Part shown: piece after piece, positions 54,007 to 64,000 of the stretch
Position numbering within the stretch: the first letter of the stretch is position 1
Layout: each line of letters begins with the position of its first letter
Source: Glandiceps talaboti
Lineage: Eukaryota > Hemichordata > Enteropneusta > Spengelidae
Direction of reading: 5' to 3'
Assembly (NCBI RefSeq): GCF_964340395.1
Contig: NC_135555.1
Location: 6,136,501 to 6,200,500, forward strand
DNA length: 64,000 nucleotides
Notes under the pieces: generated by a model
Databases searched by the model: none
What the model saw: only the letters and a program-made list of their open reading frames with translations
Told to the model about the DNA's origin: nothing
Program-made: the position numbers and the translations under genes

Positions 54007-54320
<314 letters not shown>

Positions 54321-54413
54321 AATTACAAGGATTATCTAGTGTATATTTATGATCTCAAAAAATATATGGAAATATATGTCTGAAATATATGATGAAAAGT
54401 AAGAGAGAAAAAT

Positions 54414-54487
54414 GTTGATTGTGTTTTTTGTTAGCTACCCACTCTTATCTGTTGATTGTGTTTTTTGTTAGCTACCCACTCTTATCT
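54414..54487. repeat. 37-bp tandem duplication
   Basis: Two perfect copies of a 37-bp segment beginning gttgattgtgttttttgtta, including a ttgttag acceptor-like site in each. Confidence 0.9.
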
Positions 54488-57400
54488 GGAACTCATGGAG
54501 TTTCAAGAGTGGTTAAAATCATCTTGTAAAGTGTTGAAAATTGAACTATGTGAGTAGCTCTTTTTGCCAATTTATAGCTGGCTCTTATCTTAAACCCTGA
54601 GGGAATTGAGAGGGAAAGGGACATAGTAACAGCAAAGAGGAGGTGATAAGAGAGGGAAATATCCGGGATACAGTGCTGAAAAAGGTTGATTTTTACTATG
54701 TTTGGTCTTTAAATTCATTATGGCTTAGATTGGAAAAGTAATTAGGTCTTTCATCAAAGATTTTAAGTGTCTGAGCCATCTTTTCAATTTATTCTTTGAA
54801 ATTGAAGGTCATTTTTATAATCTTAGAAAATCCATGGTAACAATACACAATGATGAAGCCTTGAGAATAACTTAGCTGTTGATTAAGGGACAATTTAAAA
54901 AAAGAAAGACATAGACGTGACAATAGAGCAAATGAATGGGAATCTGTTATAAGTTGGTTTGGGTCTGATTTACGGAGGTGATTTACCTGCGACTGTAAGC
55001 TCAGTTCTACAAAAAAACATTGATGAGTTCGTGTCCTCCCAACAAAAGACACAATGTTGAGCAGTGATTAAGACTATGAATAATCAATGGCCTAATTATT
55101 TGATCATTTCTGCATGGCCTACAACGCCTACAAAAGTATCTTATTATATCCAATGAATTCTGGTGAAAGTGAAATGGAACACATGTCAGATTTCAATGTT
55201 CGTTTCCCCCAACCTAGAACAATGTCCTATTGTTGCTAATAGTGACAGGTGGAGGATTGTTGTTTGCCCTTCCAACAACTCCTCTCCTCTGAAGTCATCT
55301 AATTCCAGGCATGAAATGACAGTTGCTTAATGGGTGATGTTCATGTTGTAATAGACTAACGTATGCGATGTATTGGGTTACTGCAGTAGAGTCTATAGAA
55401 CATTGTGTGCCTAACTCCATGTTAATTGATACACTGCTCTCCAGTATTCAGATGCACATTAAAAGGCTATCAAAAAAAGATGCCTGTGATTCCCACATCA
55501 GGGTGGACAACATTTCTGAAATTTCAACTCTGTCTCTGTCATTTGTGCTATCAGCATTAAGAAAACATAAAGTTGTTTGCGTACCATGTCCAGGAGTAAC
55601 AGCAGACTTGTACTGGCTGACATAAGGAAGCAGGTGTCAGTGTAAATCTTTTTTTTTACGTTTCTGTAGATATTGTCTGAGTTTTGATATCGCCAATATA
55701 TTCATGCCCCTGCCGGACATGGTTAACCTCATCAAAAAATCATTATTTTTCGTTTAACTGTACTTTGATGAGGTCATCTCACATTTCAACATGTCAGATG
55801 TGTGGTTGACAAGAAGGCTGAAAAGACTGGTGCTAAAATTAGTTGTTTTGTAATACTGCACGTGGCTATTCTCATTCATGAATAAGTTACCCTCTCAAGT
55901 ACCAAAGACTTTGCCTGCTGGAAATGTTTGATCAAAATTCTTGTCTTTTTGGGGGAAATTTTGGTAAAAAGAACCAGTCTTGAGTTACAGCACTACACCT
56001 TCTTATTGGCAGAAGGCTTTTTAAATAAAGTCATATAAAAATTTTGGCTAGTATAAGTGATAACGTTACCACAAGTTTCACAGCAAAAACTTATGTCACT
56101 CTCTGGTTGGTCTTGTTTTTGACGTTCTCTACAGCCCAATTTGGATGTTTTTGCATTTTTTACATAAATTTTAATCCATGAAATTCAGTAGCCAGAATAT
56201 CCAAAACAAATATTTTATTTTTTATTTTTGTGCACAATGAGAAGAGTAAACCATTTGATCCTGAAAAAAATTCACTTCAAAACCTGAAAAATCTCAAAAT
56301 ATAGCCCTGTCGTCAAATGTCTATCTTAGAATAAATTGTGATTACCGAACTGTATTTTCCAAAGAAACTATTTGATGTGGTTAATGACTTTGCTATCCAT
56401 CATTGTATTAAAAAACGTAAAAGCAAACTTGTTAAGTTAATCATTATTATGTTAGTACATGTTCTTTGCTTTTTTTTATGACCCATCGTATTCAAATTTT
56501 GTTTTTCAAAACTTTTCAGGCAGAGAGTACGGTAATTAGATGTATACCACTATAATAGTTGTTTTGTATTCACTACCGATAGGTTGTTTTATACTAGCAG
56601 TACATTCCATCTACTCTCTTTGTCCAAGTGGCCTGCTCCCATTTATTTTGCCTTCCAGCCATTTCCTTCCACATTTTTGTATGGACTACTATAGCCGCTG
56701 CATGATCACTTCACCCAATTGTACTAATCTGATTGCCCAACAAGCGAGCCCTGTACAAAAAAAAAATGACCTACCCACTACAGCTAATCAGCAATACATG
56801 TACAGTAAAAAAGGAAAAGAAAAAGAATGTTCTTTTTTTTTTTTTAATGAATGTATCACATGTTTAAATGTTCAAGGAATAAAGGTGAATGTGTTTTAGG
56901 CAGAATAACATATTCACTGAAGTTTAAAAAGACCAGCAGTGAACAATTGAGTACCTTTTCTTGGTGTAATTAGTTTAACTGTTAGCTCGGCCCAACTCGT
57001 AAGCCCTTTTGTGCGGTCTGCTTTTGTCGCAGTGTACTCTTGCCTTAAGGGGCTAGACATCGTTAAAACACCCTCTTGCTGCCTTTGTGTCAATTCATAC
57101 TTCTTTATCAATATTTTTACCACACAGCGACTGCTGTATCGTCAAGTGTTCAAAATATCAGACAATCAGTACTTCAGTTTAAAGAAATATTCCCACTTTT
57201 TATTTTGCTCTTGGTAGGCGATATGGTACAATTGCTAACACTTCATATACATAGCAATGTTTTCAATTCACTAGACTTGGCTGCAGTAATTCTCTCTTTC
57301 TATTTTCATCACTCAAGTGTGTAATTGTGTTTCAAGTAACAACCAGATAGAGTTTCAGGCTATACAGTATGAGGAGTATGAATGGAAGTTTCTAAAAAAA

Positions 57401-58507
57401 AAAAAATTGTAAAAAGTTTGACGTGAACTCCGTCTGTCAACTTTGCCCCTGACTGTATGTTAATTGGGAGAAAATATCGAGTGGTGCGCTCCAATTAAAG
57501 TTCCAAACATACTGAGGGGAGAAGACTCAGTGTGTGATCGGATTGTTTTGAATTTGGGAAAGCCTATAGCAAACATATCTCTCAACACATACATAGTCCA
57601 TCTCGGATGAAACTTGCAATGTTTGTGTAGAGAGACTAAATGATATGTTTGTACTGATAACTGCATTGTATGTTTGCAAGGCACACACTCGGCATTGGGT
57701 TAGCTAATCCGTGTCACCCTCCAAGTAGCATGGCATATCACCAATTGTGTGGACAGTGATAGGTAACGTTTAAAGCAGGCATTGAATTGCAGTTATCAAC
57801 ATGTTGGCTGACAGCGATACTATCTTGGAGGCATTTGATCCCCTGATTCTCTCTCACTAGGAAGGGGATGACTAGCAGCTTTCTGTCACAGTGTTTTTCT
57901 TAATTGCATACCACAAATAGTCTATGACTGTCAGCTGTACACCCTTGTCATCTTCCAACCTTTCAAGCTCCAGCTGCTGGAATATACACTAAATTACCAC
58001 CAGAGGGCGCCACACATTTTCCCTACTGCCAAGTTGTAAAAATCGTTTAATACTTCTCAAAAACACTTGACACATGGTCAAGATTTTTGCCTTCTGAAAT
58101 TATACTTTAAGTTGGACTTCATCAAATACTTTGTCATATTGGTTTTTCGTAGGTCAGATTCAAAATTTTATTTTCATTTTTTTTGTTGTAATTTTGTAAA
58201 GATGTTGTCAAAATGAATTTTATCCAGAATAAGCTTGGTTAGATTCTAATTGTAAAATTGAAAGGATATCTTTGATGCTCACAATCTGATATTGTGATTA
58301 ACATTGAATAATTTTATACAAATTTCTTGTAAAACTACAATTTGTACTTTGCTTGTATTGTTTTTACTTTGTACAAATATTTGAGTGTGTGACGCAATAA
58401 ATTCAGAATGATGGCATGATAGTTTCCAGTTTCCGAAACTACACTCTGTTTATTAATGTATGAACAAAATATAACTAACATAGCATTAAATATTCCATGG
58501 TAAATGT

Positions 58508-58550
58508 ATATAAGGGGTGGAGGTGGGGGTGGGGGTGGGGGTAGGGGTGT
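58508..58550 (+). other. G-quadruplex-prone tract
   Basis: Repeated GGGGGT units (gtgggggtgggggtggggg) on the GMDS sense strand. Confidence 0.5.
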
Positions 58551-59038
58551 TGGTTAGCCTAAAACATAATATTATATGTAACCTGTTATCTTTGCCAAGA
58601 AAGACAGAAATTGCTGGTATGTTTGTATATGCTCAGATTCTGAGGTTACAATTTGTCAAGACTTAGCAGTTTGCCTTGCATCTCAGTTTTGCATGAAGAA
58701 AGCAACCTATAAGCCTTTTATGTGTAATAGTAATACATTAATAAAATCTCTCGCCAAAATTGATGATGGCTGACACAGACAAAAAAAAATGGTATCGTTT
58801 ATTGACTATTTCAGAACTTTTGACATAAACATAATACTTGAATCAGTCTAGATATTTACTGATGCAAATTATTGACAATTTTCTTATAGAGATGTCGAAG
58901 TGAAAAGTGTTTTCTTTGATAACTACAGTTTTGCATTAAAAAAAGTTACATCGGAAAAAGTTAGCAAACGTGAATCACAGTAAACCTGACATATTTTACA
59001 TCCATGTTAATAAGAATAAAAATAATTTGGTCATAAAA

Positions 59039-59058
59039 GGGGGGGGGGGGGGGGGGGG
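59039..59058. repeat. Poly-G run
   Basis: 20 consecutive G. Similar runs lie at 3076-3088, 26042-26056, 46096-46108, 47854-47867 and 49954-49978. Confidence 0.95.
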
Positions 59059-61109
59059 TCAGACAGATCTTTGGCGTCAAAACTCTATCTAACAATAGTA
59101 GTGTAGAAATGAATAAATGCTGTTAGGACTGTATTGATTAAAAGTGATGTAGAATAAATGTTGGTAAAACAGTCCTCTTTGATGTAAAGTACACCAAATA
59201 TTTCAAACAATAATATTTCATCAAAATCAGAGGTATAAGTTAGATGTTTGTTTTTTCTAAACTCAATAACAATGTTGTGGTCGTAAAGAGAAGTCTAGTC
59301 AGAGATCTTTGATGTCAAAACTCAGCGCAATAACAATGGTCGCTGATGTCATGAACTTTGTCAAAAGTTCACCCCCTGATACAGTTTGACCTGTCAATCA
59401 CTGTTTGTGGTAGTCTGTTTATTTCTGCGACGATGACTGCGACTTTGTGTTGTAATTCAATGGCGCCGAGTTGCTGTCATCACGCCCGTAGACAGGTTAT
59501 ATTTGAGGGAAGCGCCTATCATTTCTGAATAATTTTATTTTCAGTCCAGATTCTTCCCGATTAAACCCCAATGTTTTAATCCTTAATCCCATAATCTGGG
59601 ATTAGTATTATCTTATCCGTTGAGCCCTAGGGATTACATAGGATAATTCTTTTAATGAGATAAACTTTTTTTTCTATAACTCCGTCAGACCACCATTTTT
59701 CACATTGTAGATTTATTCCTAATCTGACATTGGCCTATAACATTATACAGATGTCTATTTCATCAAATCAAAATAATTAAATTCATAACAGTATAGATAA
59801 TTATAGAACATGTTATATATGTATGTTCAGATTGTTATGAAAATTAACTTTTTCTTCAAGAGACATGTAATCGAGTCTTACCATGAACCAGTCACCAAAT
59901 ATAGCTTGTATGAGGTCATTGATAAATCTAGAGGCAATAAAACTACAGTATATAGGTACCAGTGGACCATGGAAGCTCGTAGTTAAGGTGAAATGCATCT
60001 CAGAAATAAATTGTTTCAACTTTTACTGTTACTTTGTTCAAGAAAACTCCAACCCATATTCAGTTAAAATCAAGACAAAAAAACCCAAGGGTCACCATAA
60101 ATTTTTTTAAATAGAGGTCAAAATATTGTCAATATGAAGTTATTTTAGAATCCAATATGGCCGCCGAATCCTGGTTAATTCTATAAATTAAAGAGATTGT
60201 CAATTTCCTTGAAAATAAGGCGATGAATCCCCAAATTTCATTTATGATTCCAAAACGACCCGAAACAAGCTTTCATATTGGCAATGTTTGGTCCTCAAGG
60301 CAATTTATACATTGTATAACGCCACTGTATGTAGCATTTGGAAGTACATGCAAAGTGTCTTGAAAATGCCATAGTACCCAAGTATCAAAAATAATATTGA
60401 AATTTACTATCAAAAGAAAAACTGATAACATTAGCCTGTGTGATTCACAAAATAGTTTTCATAGGCTTGTTTGTTTGAATAAGTTCATTATCCAAACATT
60501 TGTCGTCATTCGGTCTTAGCAACTGTTGGCAAGGGAAACGTACATTGCAGAAATACTGATCAGTTTCCTGTGATACTTTTAATTGACTGTCAAATTTAGC
60601 CTATAATTCAAACTACTTTAGGTATAGACAAGCAAGAATACGATATGTTTCAAATTTATCCTGTTTATTATGCTACTATCAGCGAGTGGCTAACACATGT
60701 TCTTCAGATTCTTACCATCGTCAGTAACATATGGCAGCTTTATTTTTTTAGTTAATGTCAGATATTGGTGTAGAAATACTCCACATATTGAATGGTTCTC
60801 ATTAGTGGTACTAAAACAGGTGGAACACTTGATTTTGTGCGCAAACCATCGCAACTATGCACTTGACTTGTTTTCATTACTGGTGGACAGTTCAAGTTTC
60901 TTTTAACATGTTTATTAATATTTCCAAAACAATTTTTAAATATTATTTTAAAGTGTCAAAGTATTGGGATGGCGTGGTTGAAGCTAAGGTAGGGAACTAA
61001 GTGTGGGAATATAATATAGAATGTGTTGTAATGAGACTGAGAAAAAAGAAAATATACAAGAAAAAATGAAATCCAAAGTTAATGTAGTCAACGGAGTGAA
61101 ACCCATATT

Positions 61110-61206
61110 ATGGACCCCACTGGAAACGAGTTTTTGACTCTGTGGGTTATCCAAGTCTCATCTGTCACTTTGGTTGATTTACTGAAATAAACTAATCTAA
61201 TCTAAC
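61110..61206 (+). mobile_element. LINE 3' tail remnant
   Basis: tggaccccactggaaacgag, a short tract ending tgtgggttatcc, then gaaataaactaatctaatcta resembles the 3' end of CR1/Rex-like LINEs (codons for GPHW near the stop, short tail repeats). No reverse transcriptase remains. Confidence 0.5.
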
Positions 61207-64000
61207 CACACACAGTATACAGAAATATTTCACATCAGAAATACCGATAATATGAGACCAAATCCAGCACAAAAAAAAAAATAGTTCCAATACCTCTACC
61301 TCAGAAAGTTCCCTGAGAAAACCTGACACAATTTTACCATCAAAAATGGAGTTCAACTATTAAGTAGTGAGTAAACAAATCATATATGGAATACAGTACA
61401 AGGTTAAAACCAACTAAAATGGTAACTCTTCCTCTGCAGTTTCTCCAACAAACCTGACTTAATTTTTTAATATTTTGTGAAAATATGTTCAAGATCAAAA
61501 CTAATGATAGAATGTGGTCAAATCCAACAAAAAATGTGTCTATAATTCCAATAACTCTACCTGTAAAATTTCAATGACAAACCTGACACAATTTTAGATA
61601 TTTGTGAAATATTTCATAAAACCTAAATTAACATCACTGACAGTGTGAGACCAAATCTAAGAAAATAAGTTACAATAACTCTCCCTCTAAATTTTCCTAA
61701 CAAATCTGACACAGTTTGAAAAATGAAAATATCAAAATCATTTTCACTTGCAAATATGTAGTCTCTAATATTAGCATTACAAGTTAGGATTTAATTTACA
61801 TGGACAACACTTTAAACATTATACTGTCAGAAATATGTCAGCCATTCCATCCATGACTCCATTTTCACAAACATTTTTATAAATGTGTTAACTTTTGAAG
61901 AAAAATCATAATATTTTTGGAGCAATAAGGACTATTTCTCTTATTGTAGTGCAAAATTGATTCTAATTTTATGCAAAAATGAGAGAAAAGCGTAATCCAA
62001 AAAACCCTGCTAATGTTGAAATCTTTGTAGTGTTGAAGTGAAGTTAGCGAGACTCGTCATTGTAAATGTATGTCTCATCAAGTAATGTTAACATTAGCAG
62101 TAATTTTATACTTCTCAGCACTTTATTGAACTCTCAGTTACTAAGTTATATTATGCTATTTTGCTAAATTTGGCTTTTTAATAATAAACAAAAAAGTCGA
62201 TAAAAAGGAAAATATCCTTGTAATAGGTAGAACTTGATCCAAAACCTTGAACATAAAGGACTATAAACATGTCAGCTGGAATGTCCTCCTTGGCTGGTAG
62301 ATTCAAAGGACTGCAAGTACTGTACATCATTTGATATCCTGACATTGTACATGCTATATTGCCTACCTGTGTACAGAATGTGTGGCCATACTAATTAACA
62401 GTTAGCCTGCCCTCTGTGTCAATTTAGTGTATAACCGAGATCTTGCAATCTTTCCTAATTATACTCTTATTGTGTCATTGATGATTCAGCATTTTGACGT
62501 CGGCTACAAGTGCTGTGATGAATTCACTAAGTCTAAAAAAATAATGTTATTTCAAAGGTTTGAGAGCCTTGAGGAGAATCTGATAGACCATGTATGAGTG
62601 TAAATCTAGTTATGATGGTGTTTCTTTGCATCGTAATCTGTCAGTGACATTAGACTACAGGTATAAAAATTAGATATTGTGCTATGAAAATACGAATGGG
62701 AAGATAGTCACTTTGACTTCATAATATTGAGAAGGTGCCTGTCTTTGACCAAGTGAGAAAAATACCACGTAAAATTTACAGAAATTGAAGAATTTTTGTT
62801 TGGAAAATTTTAGTGGAAATGTGCTTTTTTGACATTGGTGCTACGAGAAATGTGACTAAAGTTATAGATTGATGTCATATTTTATGAATAAGAATTTTGT
62901 TCAAAAATTCAAAAGAGAAGGCTAGTTTGTGTCACTTGGATCTAAAACGTGACTAAAATTCATCCAAAAAAAAATTTCAGATAAACAAGAACGATTTGTA
63001 AGCTGTTATCAGGAAAGTAATTATCTTTGAAGGAACTAAACTAAAACCATCAACTTTTGTATGTTGCTGAGTGTGTACATAATGAAAGTGTCTTGTTTAC
63101 AACGTAACTTAAAACTTAAAGTGGTTAAGATGTCTTCTAGAAGTCATTAGCTAATAACTGGATATTTATGTATGTATATCCCCATCCTTGTTGTTCCATC
63201 AAGTGTTTCGGTCAAACAGATAGGGAGCCGAACTGCCAACTTCTTACCTGACCCATAAAATCTAGCCTTTGTATTTGTTGATTTTAAAATATGGGCAGAT
63301 ATTAACTCAACAAGACATCTTGACATAATACCAGGTGTGTGTTGTAAGAATACAAACACATCATCACATTTACTTGTTTTGTATTTTGTTTTTCTGCGAA
63401 AGACCTTCAGTACTCAGAATTGTGTACCGTTCATCATCTCGCACTCCCTTATCAAGCATACTTTATGGCATTAGCCACATCTTCGCCTGCTGGTCTAAGA
63501 CCCCTAGACAGTTCATTTCATGGCTAATTGGATGTTTTTAGACCAGTTTCTCAAAGACCTGATTAGTTGGCACGTCAAGAGCTGACAGAGACTTAATTCG
63601 AGAAGAAACGCACGCGGTCAGTCCACTCCAAGATGATGATTAATACAATTATCTCCCTTTCTTGGGGAACAAGGACAGATGTTTTTGTATTGACCCATAC
63701 TGAACCAGGTGTATTGTCAGACCATTTGCATCAAAACAAACAAAGTGACCAACAGTAAATAGTCGGTCTATTCTTCCTGATTCTAGTGTCGGTTATGTGT
63801 TGGTTCAGCCCTCTGGCATGCTTTTTGTAGCCCTCCAACAAGTACATAGATACTATTGAAGGAGCAGCATCTAAAAAGATAACCGACGAGAACCGCAACG
63901 GGACCACCACCAGGCCAGAAAATTAACGCCTTTAGCTTTCAACAATATTTTTGTGTATTGTAGCCTGACCCTTCCAAAATACGAAAAACAACCCAAAACG

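Noticed and set aside
54414-54487. Duplicated ttgttag acceptor as possible GMDS exon 10
   Set aside because: The sequence after it (CYPLLSV-type) does not encode the expected GMDS C-terminus.

Overview
This window is animal genomic DNA. It is AT-rich, has canonical GT/AG spliceosomal introns, very dense microsatellites and minisatellites, foldback/MITE-like DNA repeats and LINE 3' ends. It encodes two deeply conserved metazoan proteins (a ZNFX1-type helicase and GDP-mannose 4,6-dehydratase). The intron-rich GMDS, long intergenic spaces, CR1/L2-like LINE tails and CTGT/CATA satellites look most like a marine invertebrate, either a hemichordate or cephalochordate-like deuterostome or a lophotrochozoan. 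I cannot name the species.

Layout. 1-5970: no supported gene; one hairpin, one 101-bp-spaced direct repeat, large (GTCT)n and (TATG)n arrays. 6007-14203 (+): a ZNFX1-like gene. One 6.5-kb exon carries the ARM-like region, UPF1-type SF1 helicase, an expanded array of NF-X1 zinc fingers, a RING-like Cys cluster and an RZ-type finger. Four small phase-0 exons add a basic, Ser/Gly-rich tail, giving 2356 aa. 14204-28600: gene-poor, with MITEs, a nested foldback element and a 30/31-bp minisatellite. It also holds three small candidate first exons (17810, 21520, 24713, all +) that look alike and each follow an RFX X-box-like palindrome by about 200-255 bp. 28614-33151 (-): a five-exon gene for a 345-aa protein with two SAM domains, a basic nuclear-localisation-like stretch, a complete retropepsin-like aspartic protease domain with DSG, and a Ser/Thr-rich tail. 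33152-33720: short head-to-head promoter with three CCAAT boxes and a YY1-like site on the GMDS start codon. 33721-51884 (+): nine exons of GMDS, covering 329 of about 372 expected residues. The last exon or exons were not found and probably lie beyond 64000. 51885-64000: start of the last GMDS intron, holding two minisatellites, a second copy of the MITE seen next to ZNFX1, a huge compound microsatellite and a LINE tail.

How the genes relate. GMDS makes GDP-4-keto-6-deoxymannose, the committed step to GDP-fucose. ZNFX1 proteins are RNA-granule or antiviral/small-RNA helicases. The SAM-SAM-protease shares a promoter region with GMDS but has no known pathway link to it. The most novel items are the double-SAM retropepsin protein and the serial X-box/first-exon units. 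All calls come from reading the sequence; no searches were run.
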